From NCBI GenBank assembly GCA_965208975.1, contig CBDBQH010000001.1, forward strand, positions 757,202 to 821,201: a stretch of DNA of 64,000 nucleotides, given 5' to 3'. Within the stretch, counting starts at the first letter, position 1. Every line of letters begins with the position of its first letter. Of this stretch, positions 33,270-42,496 are shown piece after piece. The position numbers and the translations under genes were made by a program. The DNA comes from G963663315 sp965208975. GTDB lineage: Bacteria > Pseudomonadota > Gammaproteobacteria > Arenicellales > Poriferihabitantaceae. The notes beneath the pieces were generated by a model, which was not told the DNA's origin, did not search any database, and saw only the letters and a program-made list of their open reading frames with translations.

Positions 33270-34547
33270 CTACCCTGTTTGTCGGAAAACCCGGTCAGCG
33301 CAGTGGATCGTGCGGTCAATCAATTCTTCAGTATGCGCGCAGGAAACGAATCCCGCTTCAAACGCGGAAGGAGCGAGATAGACACCCGATTCCAGCATGG
33401 CATGGAAAAACTGATTGAATCGCGCCTGCTCACAGGCCATTACATCCTGGAAGCAACCAACAGATTTCTGGGCCGTGAAAAACAACCCGAACATACCGCC
33501 AACCTGGTGAGTCACCAGATTGATTCCATGACGCTCAGCCGAGTCGGACAGGCCACGCGCCAGACGCTCGGTTTTCCCTGAAAGACTCTCGAAGAATCCA
33601 TCGGCGCAGACTTTGGCGAGTGTCGCCAGTCCCGCAGTCATCGCGACCGGATTGCCGGAAAGAGTACCGGCCTGATAAACCGCGCCATCCGGCGCCAGGC
33701 AGGCCATAATATCTTCCCTGCCACCGAATGCGCCGACCGGCAATCCTCCACCGATCACTTTCCCTAAAGTGGTCAGGTCGCCGCGGACCCCATACAGTCC
33801 CTGCGCTCCGCCGGGGCCCACCCGAAACCCCGTCATCACTTCATCCATGATCAACAGGCTGTCATAATGGTCGCAGATATTACGCAACCCCTGGAGAAAT
33901 CCGGCCACGGCAGGCACACAGTTCATATTGCCGGCAACCGGCTCAAGAATGACCGCGGCAATCCGCTCGCCAGCCTGTTCAAAGATGGAGTGGACTGAGT
34001 CGAGATCATTGTAAGTCGCAGTCAAGGTATGCTCAGCCAGCGCGGCTGGCACTCCCAAAGAGGAAGGAACGCCGCAAGTCAAGGCTCCGGAGCCGGCTTT
34101 CACCAGCAGGCTATCGGCATGACCGTGGTAGCAACCCTCGAATTTGAGTATCTTGTCACGTCCGGTAAAACCACGCGCCAGACGAATCGCCGACATGGTG
34201 GCTTCAGTGCCGGAATTGACCATTCTCAATTTGTCAATCCACGGCATCTGCCGGCAAATCATTTTCGCCAGGTCGGTTTCAAGAGTCGTTGGCGCTCCGA
34301 AGCTCAAGCCTGAATCGCACTGGTTTTTGACTGCATTGATTACGTCCGGGTCAGCGTGACCCAGAATCATCGGCCCCCACGACCCGACATAATCAATATA
34401 TTCGCGGCCATCCTGTGCATAAACCATCGCTCCTTTCGCATGCCGGATGAATACAGGCTCCCCGCCAACAGACGTAAAAGCCCGAACCGGGGAGTTGACT
34501 CCGCCGGGTATGAATTTTCTGGCAGCGGAAAAAAGAGCGGAGTTCAC
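33270..34547 (-). CDS. hemL: Glutamate-1-semialdehyde 2,1-aminomutase
   Basis: A 425-residue PLP enzyme making 5-aminolevulinate in the C5 haem pathway. FIPGGVNSPVRAF at the start, the MVNSGTEATMSAIRLARG cofactor region, FEGCYHGHADSLLV, and the PLP lysine in TLGKVIGGGLPVGAFGG are all intact. The length is normal. Its start lies 18 bases from the rpmE stop on the same strand. Confidence 0.95.
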   Translation of the reverse strand: MNSALFSAARKFIPGGVNSPVRAFTSVGGEPVFIRHAKGAMVYAQDGREYIDYVGSWGPMILGHADPDVINAVKNQCDSGLSFGAPTTLETDLAKMICRQMPWIDKLRMVNSGTEATMSAIRLARGFTGRDKILKFEGCYHGHADSLLVKAGSGALTCGVPSSLGVPAALAEHTLTATYNDLDSVHSIFEQAGERIAAVILEPVAGNMNCVPAVAGFLQGLRNICDHYDSLLIMDEVMTGFRVGPGGAQGLYGVRGDLTTLGKVIGGGLPVGAFGGREDIMACLAPDGAVYQAGTLSGNPVAMTAGLATLAKVCADGFFESLSGKTERLARGLSDSAERHGINLVTHQVGGMFGLFFTAQKSVGCFQDVMACEQARFNQFFHAMLESGVYLAPSAFEAGFVSCAHTEELIDRTIHCADRVFRQTG

Positions 34548-34565
34548 GGATAATCAATCATCCGC

Positions 34566-34769
34566 TCAGGACCTCTGGTATCTACTCTGGAACTTGCTTA
34601 CACGACCGGCGGTATCAATAATCTTCTGCTTGCCGGTGTAAAACGGATGGCATTCAGAACAGATTTCCACATGGATATCCCGCCCCATTGTGGATTTGGT
34701 CTCAAAGTGGTTGCCGCAAGCGCAAACCACCTTGGTCTCAGTATATTGGGGATGTATTTCAGATTTCAT
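34566..34769 (-). CDS. rpmE: Ribosomal protein bL31, zinc-binding form
   Basis: A 67-residue large-subunit protein. Four cysteines (VCACGNHF and ICSECHPFYTGKQK) make it the zinc-holding C+ form. It follows rho by 22 bases on the same strand, the common rho-rpmE order. Confidence 0.95.
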   Translation of the reverse strand: MKSEIHPQYTETKVVCACGNHFETKSTMGRDIHVEICSECHPFYTGKQKIIDTAGRVSKFQSRYQRS

Positions 34770-34791
34770 GATGATTTCCAGGGTCCGGGGG

Positions 34792-36054
34792 CTAGCGATT
34801 CATTGATTTTATGAACTCTTCGTTGGTTTTTGTGATTTTCATTTTGTCAATCAAAAACTCCATCGCTTGCAAGTCGTCCATCGGGTGAATCAGTTTTCTC
34901 AACAACCAGGTTTTCTGCAGCTCAATCGGGTCGGTCAATAATTCCTCTCTGCGTGTACTGGAACGGTTGATCACCATGGCCGGATAAACCCGCTTCTCGG
35001 CAATTCTGCGGTCCAGGTGAATTTCCATATTGCCGGTGCCCTTGAACTCCTCGTAAATAATGTCATCCATCTTCGAGCCGGTATCAATCAGCGCTGTGGC
35101 CAGAATGGTCAGACTGCCTCCCTCTTCGATATTACGCGCCGCGCCGAAAAACCGCTTCGGTCTTTGTAACGCATTGGAGTCAACCCCTCCGGTCAGCACC
35201 TTGCCTGAGGCCGGGGCGACCGTATTGTAGGCTCGCGCCAGCCGGGTAATGGAATCCAGCAAAATAACGACATCCTTCTTGTGCTCAACCAGTCGCTTGG
35301 CCTTCTCGATGACCATTTCCGCTACCTGTACATGACGTGACGCCGGCTCATCAAATGTGGACGAAACCACTTCGCCGCGCACGGTGCGCTGCATATCGGT
35401 AACCTCCTCCGGGCGCTCATCAATCAACAGCACCATGACCATGGTTTGTGGATTGACCGTGGTGATTGACTGGGCAATTTGCTGCAGCATCACCGTCTTT
35501 CCGGTTTTCGGGGCAGAAACAATCAAGCCTCTTTGTCCTTTGCCGATCGGCGCAATCAAATCAATGATCCGTCCCGTCAAGTCCTCCGCGGAGCCGTTTT
35601 GACGCTCAAGACGCATCCGGGTTTCGGGATGGATCGGGGTCAGATTCTCGAAAAGAATCTTTTTCCTGGCGTCTTCCGGGGATTGAAAATTAATCTCCTC
35701 GACCTTCAGCAGGGCGAAATAGCGCTCGGAATCCTTTGGCGGGCGGATTTGTCCGGCTACCGTGTCACCGGTTCGCAGGCTGAATCGTCTGATCTGGCTG
35801 GGCGACATGTAAATGTCATCCGGGCCGGCCAGATAAGAAGAAGTCGAGGATCTCAGAAATCCGAATCCGTCCTGCAGTATCTCTACCACTCCTTCTCCAA
35901 CTATTCTTTCACCTTGTCTGGCCTGGGCTTTCAGGATTGCGAATATCTGATCCTGCTTACGCATCCGACCGATGTTGTCAAGATTGAGAGAGCGGGCGAG
36001 TTCGGCAAGTTCTGTGGGAGTTTTTAACTTTAAGTCGCGAATATTAATAGGCAT
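34792..36054 (-). CDS. rho: Transcription termination factor Rho
   Basis: A 420-residue hexameric RNA helicase. It has an N-terminal helix bundle, the cold-shock-like RNA-binding part (EILQDGFGFLRS), Walker A APKTGKT, Walker B VVILLDSITRLARAYN, the Q-loop and R-loop region, and the end IEWNPQIELQKTW-like DPIELQKTWLLRKLIHPMD. The 294 bases upstream contain no gene and may be an autoregulatory leader; no clear promoter was picked. Confidence 0.97.
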   Translation of the reverse strand: MPINIRDLKLKTPTELAELARSLNLDNIGRMRKQDQIFAILKAQARQGERIVGEGVVEILQDGFGFLRSSTSSYLAGPDDIYMSPSQIRRFSLRTGDTVAGQIRPPKDSERYFALLKVEEINFQSPEDARKKILFENLTPIHPETRMRLERQNGSAEDLTGRIIDLIAPIGKGQRGLIVSAPKTGKTVMLQQIAQSITTVNPQTMVMVLLIDERPEEVTDMQRTVRGEVVSSTFDEPASRHVQVAEMVIEKAKRLVEHKKDVVILLDSITRLARAYNTVAPASGKVLTGGVDSNALQRPKRFFGAARNIEEGGSLTILATALIDTGSKMDDIIYEEFKGTGNMEIHLDRRIAEKRVYPAMVINRSSTRREELLTDPIELQKTWLLRKLIHPMDDLQAMEFLIDKMKITKTNEEFIKSMNR

Positions 36055-36315
36055 GAAAGGAAAATGTAGTGTGGTGGTCGTTGTGCGCCCGACATCGGCG
36101 ATTCATCACTGAATCAATCAGGGGTCAGTGTTAAGGAGGTAACGGTCATTCAAGATGCAATCCAGACAACTGCATCACAATCCAGCGCCCGATCATATAG
36201 AGCTTCGATACAGATGTCCACCGGATAGCTGTAAAATAATCAAATAAATATTCGCCTGGATTCGCTGTAAAACAACGCCCGGTCACAGCGCTCCCGCGTC
36301 CAGGAAATATCGAAG

Positions 36316-36331
36316 CCAGGCTCCAGCCTGG
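36316..36331 (-). terminator. Weak hairpin after the FKBP isomerase gene
   Basis: CCAGGCT and AGCCTGG form a compact palindrome 18 bases past the stop of the isomerase gene. There is no T-run, so it is only a possible terminator. Confidence 0.3.
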
Positions 36332-36348
36332 ATTACTGCCGAACGCCC

Positions 36349-37065
36349 CTATTCAGTGGTTTGATTCTCCGGTTTTTCGACTTCCAGCAATTCAATGTCA
36401 AACAGTAGTACTTCATTCGGGCCGATGACCGGCCCGGCGCCTGTGCTGCCATAGGCCAGCTCCGGCGGTATCACGATCTGCCATTTGCCACCGGGTTTCA
36501 TCAATTGAAGCGCTTCCTGCCAACCGGGAATGATAGACTGCAATGAAAACGAAACAGGTTGCCCCCGCTCATAACTGCTGTCGAATACCGTGCCATCCGT
36601 GAGCGTACCATGGTAATGAACCAGAACCGTATCCGTCAAGGACGGGCGCTCGCCCTCCCCCGCCAAAAGCACCGAGTACTGAAGACCGCTTTCAGTGACA
36701 GTCACCCCATCAACAGTACTGTTCGCGGCCAGAAACGCCTTGCTGGCCTCCAGTTTTTCCATGGCCATCTGATTTTCCATAGCGATCAATTCCTGTTCCC
36801 GTTTTTGAATGGCTGAGTCGGCCTCATCATTACTCAGTAACCTGTCTTTCCCGCCTGCGGACGCCACCAGTCCCGCGAGCAACGCCTGTATCTCAAAGCC
36901 TTTTTCAGTACTGAATTGCGTCAGCAGTCTTTCGCCCAGTTTCAGTCCGATGGCATAGCTGTACGTCTTTTGTTCCGTGTCCAGCTTGAACTCTTCCTGT
37001 GCGGATACGCTGGCGGGAAGAATCAGGAGCGCCGCGAAAGCGGTGGCTTGAAATTTCTTGAACAT
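36349..37065 (-). CDS. FKBP-type peptidyl-prolyl isomerase, Mip/FkpA-like, periplasmic
   Basis: A 238-residue isomerase and folding helper. A signal peptide ends near SVSAQEE. A helical dimerisation region spans about residues 25-115. The FKBP domain (about 125-232) has VLVHYHGTLTDGTVFDSSYERGQPVSF, VIPGWQEAL-like IIPGWQEALQLMKPGG and IPPELAYGSTGAG. The layout matches FkpA and Mip. It may help fold outer-membrane proteins such as those in this window (inference). Confidence 0.92.
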   Translation of the reverse strand: MFKKFQATAFAALLILPASVSAQEEFKLDTEQKTYSYAIGLKLGERLLTQFSTEKGFEIQALLAGLVASAGGKDRLLSNDEADSAIQKREQELIAMENQMAMEKLEASKAFLAANSTVDGVTVTESGLQYSVLLAGEGERPSLTDTVLVHYHGTLTDGTVFDSSYERGQPVSFSLQSIIPGWQEALQLMKPGGKWQIVIPPELAYGSTGAGPVIGPNEVLLFDIELLEVEKPENQTTE

Positions 37066-37139
37066 TTTATTCCTCGTTGTTTTTTGTTTCGAACCGGCGC
37101 CATCAAGGCCGGAGCGGGGACGGGATTATACCCGAAAGC

Positions 37140-38501
37140 TCATACTTCCAGTATTTGAATCGCCTCTTCTATTCTCCGGGGGGCGATAATTTCCAGGTCT
37201 CCTGTGGAAGATTTCGGTTTGTTCGCCGCCGGAATCAACGCGCGTTTGAACCCGGCTCTGCGGGCTTCCCGCAGGCGCTCAACACCTCTTTGCACCGGGC
37301 GCAACTCCCCGGACAAGCCGATCTCACCGAATACGGCAAGGTCGCTGCCCACCGCCCGATTTCTGACACTCGACAGGATGGCCAGCAAAACAGCCAGATC
37401 GGACCCGGTTTCCGACACTTTGATGCCACCAGCGGCATTGACGAACACATCGTAACTATTCAGTGAGACGCCGGCGTGACGATGAGCGATGGCCAGCAAC
37501 ATAGCCAATCGGTTGTATTCCACCCCAACACACAATCTGCGGGGGTTCGCCAGAACGCTGTCATCCACCAGCGCTTGAATCTCAACCAGCAAGGGACGGG
37601 TTCCCTCCTGGGTCGCCAGAATCACGCTGCCTGGTTTTTCAGCGCCGTACTTACTGACAAACATCGCGGAAGGATTGCTCACATCCTTTAATCCCTGTTC
37701 CGTCATTGCGAATACGCCAATCTCGTTGACGGCTCCAAAACGATTCTTGATCGCCCGAATCACGCGGAAACTGTGCGAACTGTCGCCCTCGAAATACAGG
37801 ACACTGTCCACTATGTGTTCAAGTACACGGGGACCGGCCAAAGCCCCCTCCTTGGTCACGTGACCCACCAGAATCAAGCGACAGTCACTGTGTTTGGCAT
37901 ATCTGACCAGCCTGGCCGCACATTCGCGAACCTGGGACACACTGCCGGGCGCCGCGCTCAAGGAGTCACTGTAAAAAGTCTGGATCGAGTCCGCCACCAG
38001 AACATCGGGAGATTCGGCGTACACAACTTCAAGCAGGTTTTCCAGTCTGTTTTCAGCCATTACATTCAATCGCCCGGAGTCCAGGCCAATCCTCTGTGCT
38101 CGAAGCGCGACCTGTTCTATGGACTCCTCTCCCGTCACATAGAGCGTTTTTGAACTGCGGCTGAGGCAACACAGATTCTGCAATAGCAAGGTGGATTTGC
38201 CAATCCCCGGGGCGCCGCCGATAAGCACTGCGGAACCGGCTACCAGCCCACCTCCCAGGACGCGGTCGAATTCAGCGCTCCCGCACGACAGTCTTGCCGT
38301 TTGACTGACCTGAATATCGCCCAGTTTACGCATCTGCGCTTTTGCGGCGAATCCTGAAAATCGCGCCGCCGATTTCCCTTCAATCCGTTGTTCCACCAAT
38401 GTATTCCAGGCGCCGCAATCGCCGCATTGCCCAGACCATTTCAGGTTTTGGGCGCCACAATCGGAACAAAGGAAAACCGTTTTCGATGAGGATTTAGCCA
38501 T
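37140..38501 (-). CDS. radA: DNA repair protein RadA
   Basis: A 453-residue RecA-like helicase for branch migration. The N-terminal C4 zinc finger (CSDCGAQNLKWSGQCGDCG), Walker A GGAPGIGKST, the KNRFG motif and a C-terminal Lon-protease-like domain (ASSVRNR... region) are complete. The ATG at 38501 was chosen because the zinc finger follows directly; it overlaps the alr stop by a few bases. An ATG three codons upstream is possible. Confidence 0.95.
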   Translation of the reverse strand: MAKSSSKTVFLCSDCGAQNLKWSGQCGDCGAWNTLVEQRIEGKSAARFSGFAAKAQMRKLGDIQVSQTARLSCGSAEFDRVLGGGLVAGSAVLIGGAPGIGKSTLLLQNLCCLSRSSKTLYVTGEESIEQVALRAQRIGLDSGRLNVMAENRLENLLEVVYAESPDVLVADSIQTFYSDSLSAAPGSVSQVRECAARLVRYAKHSDCRLILVGHVTKEGALAGPRVLEHIVDSVLYFEGDSSHSFRVIRAIKNRFGAVNEIGVFAMTEQGLKDVSNPSAMFVSKYGAEKPGSVILATQEGTRPLLVEIQALVDDSVLANPRRLCVGVEYNRLAMLLAIAHRHAGVSLNSYDVFVNAAGGIKVSETGSDLAVLLAILSSVRNRAVGSDLAVFGEIGLSGELRPVQRGVERLREARRAGFKRALIPAANKPKSSTGDLEIIAPRRIEEAIQILEV

Positions 38502-39582
38502 GTGGTACATCTCCGGTCACAATTCGGGGAATCCGCGATGTCACCTTGCACAATAATTCATAGGGAATGGTTTGCGCCCATCCCGCCACCTCCTCCACGG
38601 GCAGACCCTCCCCCCATAATGTCACTTCATCACCGACCCCGGCCACCTCATGATCTGTAACATCAACCGCAATCATGTCCATCGAAACCCGGCCTGTAAG
38701 CGGCGCTCTTTTGCCGCGAATGAGGACACAGGCTCTTGCATCGACATTCCATGGATAACCATCGCCATAGCCCAGTCCGACAATACCGATACGCGACCGG
38801 CGGCGGGTACGATACAGGCCGCCGTAACCGATTGGCTGCCCGCTGTCGACGAACTTGACCGAAATCAGCCTGGCCTTGAGTTGCATGACCGGACGCAGAT
38901 TGACTGTATCGGCCGGCTCCCCGCCAACCAACGGCGAAACGCCATATAACATCAGGCCGGGGCGCACCCAGTCCTTGTGCGTATTCTGCGAGCGCATGAT
39001 TGCGGCCGAATTTGCCAGACTCTTTTCATGTCGCAACGACAAACAGGCAGAGGCAAAGTTTTCAAGTTGTCTGTCCGTATATCGGTCATCCAGGATATCC
39101 GCGTTGGCTAAATGAGAAAGCACCCTGACTACCCGTACAGACTCCAGCGCTTGCAGCGAGGCGCAGATTTTTGCCAGTTGATGACCGGGTAACCCCAGGC
39201 GATTCATGCCAGTGTCGAATTTAACCCAGACAGACAACGGCTTTCCCGACCAGGCTTGCAACCAGTCGGCCTGTTGGTGGCTATGAATCACAGGCTGCAT
39301 ATCGTATCTTTCGAACTCGGCCAGTTGCGAGGCGCGCCAGAACTCAGACAGCACGACAACTGGCCGACAATTCTGCGCCTGACGGCAGAGGATTCCTTCG
39401 GACAATGTCGCCACAGCAAATCCGTCCACCTGCCGGCATATTGATTCCGTAATGGCAGACAGGCCATGACCATACGCATCCGCCTTGATGACCGCGATGA
39501 TTCTGCAATGACCGGCGAGCTGGCGTACAACGGAGAGATTATGACACAACGCCTGTAAATCGATCACCGCCCAGGCGCGCAT
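38494..39582 (-). CDS. alr: Alanine racemase
   Basis: A 362-residue PLP enzyme supplying D-alanine for peptidoglycan. The PLP lysine is in AVIKADAYGHG. VKFDTGMNRLGLP and the catalytic Tyr region LMLYGVSPL follow, and the C-terminal domain has GRVSMDMIAVDVT. It is coupled to radA by overlap and follows dnaB by 27 bases. Confidence 0.95.
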   Translation of the reverse strand: MRAWAVIDLQALCHNLSVVRQLAGHCRIIAVIKADAYGHGLSAITESICRQVDGFAVATLSEGILCRQAQNCRPVVVLSEFWRASQLAEFERYDMQPVIHSHQQADWLQAWSGKPLSVWVKFDTGMNRLGLPGHQLAKICASLQALESVRVVRVLSHLANADILDDRYTDRQLENFASACLSLRHEKSLANSAAIMRSQNTHKDWVRPGLMLYGVSPLVGGEPADTVNLRPVMQLKARLISVKFVDSGQPIGYGGLYRTRRRSRIGIVGLGYGDGYPWNVDARACVLIRGKRAPLTGRVSMDMIAVDVTDHEVAGVGDEVTLWGEGLPVEEVAGWAQTIPYELLCKVTSRIPRIVTGDVPHG

Positions 39583-39609
39583 CAGTCCACGGCCTCAAAC
39601 CGCCTCAGG

Positions 39610-40962
39610 TTACGGATTGCCCGCATAGGGCATGGCAAAGTTCTCGAAGCGTGTAAACTCTCCTCTGAAGGTGAGTCTGGTGGTGCCGACCGGACCATTT
39701 CTCTGTTTGCCGATAATCAATTCAGCCACCCCTTTCTGGCTGCTGTCTTCGTTGTAGACCTCATCCCTGTATATGAAGAATATGACATCCGCATCCTGCT
39801 CAATGGCGCCGGATTCCCGCAAGTCCGACATCACCGGCCGTTTGTTGGGTCTTTGTTCCAATCCACGATTCAACTGCGAGAGCGCAACTACAGGAACATG
39901 CAATTCCTTGGCCAGAATTTTCAATGCCCGGGTAATGCCTGAAATCTCGGTGGCGCGATTTTCATTGCTGTCCGGGGAATTCATCAACTGCAAATAATCA
40001 ATAATAATCAGACCCAGCTGCTGGTTCTCACGCATCAATCTCCGCGCCCTTGACTGTAAATCCAGCGTATTCAAGCCAGCGGAATCATCAATAAAAACAG
40101 GGGCCTTGTCCAGTATACTGACTGCGGAAGTCAAGCGTGGCCAGTCCTCATCGCTCAAGCGTCCGGTACGCACCTTGTTGGAGTTGATCTGGCCGAGTGA
40201 AGACAACATACGCATCGCCAACTGTTCGCCCGGCATTTCCATACTGAAAATCGCAACGGGCAGTTTTTTTTCCACGGCGACATACTCGGCAATATTCATC
40301 GCAAATGATGTTTTACCCATCGACGGTCGTCCCGCGATGATGATCAGGTCGCCTTGCTGCAATCCCGATGTCTGACTATCGACATCCGAAAAACCGGTCG
40401 GAACGCCGGTAACCACTTCCTTCGACTCGGACAACAATTCGATTCGATCAATGGAGCGCTCAACCAGTTTATACAGCTCGGTAAACCCCCGCTGACGCGC
40501 CCCATCATGCTCTGAAATATCGAACACCAGACTTTCCGCATGATCCAGTATTTGCCGCGGGGTTCTTCCTTCCGGGTTGTAGGCTGCATCGGATATCTTG
40601 TTGGCGGCTGATATCAACGACCGCAAAATAGCCTGATCCCTGACAATCCTGGCGTAAGTGAGGATGTTCGCCGTGCTCGGCGTATTATTCGCCAGAGTCC
40701 CTATGTAGGTCAGGCCACCCACAGCCTCGAGTTTGCCTTGCGAAGCCAGCCATTGTGAAGCGGTGACTGCATCCGCCGGTTGTCCAGCAGCTCGCAAACC
40801 GCCAATAGCCTGAAAAATCAAACGATGGTTCTGATTATAAAAATCCGCGTCACCCACCTGCTCCGTGACTTCTTCCCATTTCGTATTATCCAGCAACAAT
40901 CCACCGAGGAGAGATTGTTCGGCCTCCAGCGCCTGGGGAGGAATCTTTGGTGAGACGGCCAT
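39610..40962 (-). CDS. dnaB: Replicative DNA helicase DnaB
   Basis: A 450-residue ring helicase. The N-terminal domain (PPQALEAEQSLLGGLLLDN) and linker helix are followed by the RecA core: Walker A AGRPSMGKTSFAMN, Walker B LIIIDYLQLM, and LKILAKELHVPVVALSQLNRGLEQR. It has the normal length and no intein. It follows rplI by 29 bases. Confidence 0.97.
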   Translation of the reverse strand: MAVSPKIPPQALEAEQSLLGGLLLDNTKWEEVTEQVGDADFYNQNHRLIFQAIGGLRAAGQPADAVTASQWLASQGKLEAVGGLTYIGTLANNTPSTANILTYARIVRDQAILRSLISAANKISDAAYNPEGRTPRQILDHAESLVFDISEHDGARQRGFTELYKLVERSIDRIELLSESKEVVTGVPTGFSDVDSQTSGLQQGDLIIIAGRPSMGKTSFAMNIAEYVAVEKKLPVAIFSMEMPGEQLAMRMLSSLGQINSNKVRTGRLSDEDWPRLTSAVSILDKAPVFIDDSAGLNTLDLQSRARRLMRENQQLGLIIIDYLQLMNSPDSNENRATEISGITRALKILAKELHVPVVALSQLNRGLEQRPNKRPVMSDLRESGAIEQDADVIFFIYRDEVYNEDSSQKGVAELIIGKQRNGPVGTTRLTFRGEFTRFENFAMPYAGNP

Positions 40963-40991
40963 CAGTTGCTCAAATCATGCCGGATACTTCT

Positions 40992-41435
40992 CTACTCTGC
41001 CTCCACATGGATACGGACGGTGAAACGTACTTCCGGGTGAAGAATGACCTCCGCCTCGAATTCGCCAATCTGTTTTATTGGCCCGTCGGGCTGATGGATT
41101 TCAGACTTATCCATGTCCGCCCCGCCCCGGCTCATCTCCTGGGCGATATCCGCCGGCGATACCGAGCCATAGAGCTGGCCTTCTTCACCACAAAGCCGTG
41201 ACAATGATATTTCCCGCACCGCCTGTTCTGCGCGCATCTGCGCCCTTTGCCGGCGGCTGGCCTCGTCCGCGGCAATTTTCAGGCGTTTTTCTTCTGCCAG
41301 GGCTTTTGCCTCAGGCGTTGCCCGCATGGCTTTTTTCTGTGGAATCAGGAAATTCCTGGCATAACCGTTACGGACATTTACCAAATCACCGATATCCCCG
41401 GTGTTCGGTATTCTCTCCAATAAAATGACTTCCAT
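40992..41435 (-). CDS. rplI: Ribosomal protein bL9
   Basis: A 147-residue large-subunit protein. The N-terminal signature MEVILLERIPNTGDIGDLVNVRNGYARNFLIP, the long connecting helix and the C-terminal domain (LYGSVSPADIA) are complete. It is third in rpsF-rpsR-rplI. Confidence 0.97.
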   Translation of the reverse strand: MEVILLERIPNTGDIGDLVNVRNGYARNFLIPQKKAMRATPEAKALAEEKRLKIAADEASRRQRAQMRAEQAVREISLSRLCGEEGQLYGSVSPADIAQEMSRGGADMDKSEIHQPDGPIKQIGEFEAEVILHPEVRFTVRIHVEAE

Positions 41436-41443
41436 GATACCCC

Positions 41444-41674
41444 CTAATTTTCGTGTTGGTCCGTATATTGAATCAGCGCGAGAAAGCGGGCGCGTTTAAC
41501 CGCGGTTGCCAACTGTCGCTGAAAATGAGTTTTCGTTCCGGTGCTTCTTCGCGGCAGGATTTTGCCTGTATCGCTTGTATTCGCGATCAGGATGTCCAGG
41601 TCCTTGTAATCAATGGACTCGATTCCTTCGGCGGTAAATTTACAAAAACGGGGTCTTCGTTGAAATCTGGCCAT
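41444..41674 (-). CDS. rpsR: Ribosomal protein bS18
   Basis: A 76-residue small-subunit protein. RRPRFCKFTAEGIESIDYKD and the RNA-binding end (ILPRRSTGTKTHFQRQLATAVKRARFLAL) are typical. AGGAGG stands before the ATG at 41674, which overlaps the rpsF stop (TGATG). A GTG one codon upstream is less likely. Confidence 0.96.
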   Translation of the reverse strand: MARFQRRPRFCKFTAEGIESIDYKDLDILIANTSDTGKILPRRSTGTKTHFQRQLATAVKRARFLALIQYTDQHEN

Positions 41675-42180
41675 CACACTGCCTCCTGGGTTTTGTCGTC
41701 ATCCACTGCTTCGGTGGAGTCGGCAGACTCATGATTGTCTTCGGTAGCATTGGCTTCGGTAGCTTCCGGTTTCGGGGGAGGCGCTTCGGTACGGTTTCCA
41801 TGATTGCCTGAACCACTGGCCGAACCGGCCGCCTTTGCCGCTTCCGCCGCGTCTTCCCGCGCCCTGGCTTTGGCCATGCTGGATTCTTCAGTAATGGCGT
41901 GTTTCCGGCGTATCACCAGATGACGAAGAACCGAGTCGTTGAATTTGAAGTTTCTCTCGATATCCCGCAATATATCCTGGCCGCACTCGATATTGATCAT
42001 GACATAATGCGCCTTGTAAACGTTGTTGATCATATAAGCCAGACGCCGACGCCCCCAATCTTCAACACGATGGATTTCACCATTACCGGATATAACCATG
42101 CCCTTGAAGCGATCAATCATCGCTGGCACCTGTTCGCTCTGGTCCGGATGAACCAGGAAAACGATTTCATAATGTCGCAT
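41674..42180 (-). CDS. rpsF: Ribosomal protein bS6 with long C-terminal tail
   Basis: A 168-residue small-subunit protein. The first ~100 residues are a normal S6 (MRHYEIVFLVHPDQSEQVPAMI; LAYMINNVYKAHYVMINIE). The remaining ~65 are low-complexity Ala/Glu/Asp/Asn residues. Enteric S6 has only a short acidic tail, so this one is unusually long. It pairs with S18 in the ribosome and heads the operon. Confidence 0.95.
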   Translation of the reverse strand: MRHYEIVFLVHPDQSEQVPAMIDRFKGMVISGNGEIHRVEDWGRRRLAYMINNVYKAHYVMINIECGQDILRDIERNFKFNDSVLRHLVIRRKHAITEESSMAKARAREDAAEAAKAAGSASGSGNHGNRTEAPPPKPEATEANATEDNHESADSTEAVDDDKTQEAV

Positions 42181-42205
42181 AATTCTCCCTGTGGGTTGTA
42201 TCTTC

Positions 42206-42237
42206 CTCCTGCAAGTCCGGCTTCCGCCCGACAGGAG
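42206..42237 (-). promoter_or_regulatory. Probable S6:S18-binding leader structure of rpsF
   Basis: On the minus strand CTCCTG and CAGGAG form an outer stem. Inside is GGC-GGAA-GCC, immediately followed by GGACTTG, leaving a CCG/GGA asymmetric loop. This resembles the S6:S18 complex-binding motif known in rpsF leaders, where the complex shuts down its own translation. It ends 26 bases before the rpsF ATG. The call is by shape only. Confidence 0.5.
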
Positions 42238-42277
42238 TAAAGAAAGGAGTGAAAAGAAATTTGTGGCTTGTGGCGCG

Positions 42278-42306
42278 ATTGTACAGAAACCAGGTCCGTT
42301 TCACAA
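42278..42306 (-). promoter_or_regulatory. Probable promoter of the rpsF operon
   Basis: TTGTGA (42306-42301), 17 bases, TACAAT (42283-42278) on the minus strand. The spacing is ideal and the -10 good; the -35 is partial. Transcripts from here would carry the whole leader stem. Confidence 0.55.
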
Positions 42307-42307
42307 G

Positions 42308-42335
42308 TCAAAGAGCAGAGCTCAAAGAGCAGAGC
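42308..42335. repeat. 14-bp tandem repeat upstream of the rpsF promoter
   Basis: TCAAAGAGCAGAGC occurs twice in tandem (42308-42321 and 42322-42335) directly before the -35 element. The remaining ~160 bases toward higA show no gene. Confidence 0.85.
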
Positions 42336-42496
42336 TGTCAAAAATTCCTACATCCGAGAGTTTTCGGGGGGTGATCCACGCCTTTTCCCTGTGCTATACC
42401 CGGGAATTGTCTCTTTGCTGGTGGGAACCGATACCCTGCACGGAAACTGTGCGAGCGGGCTTCCCGGGATTATATGTGTGAAAATCAAACCTGCCG

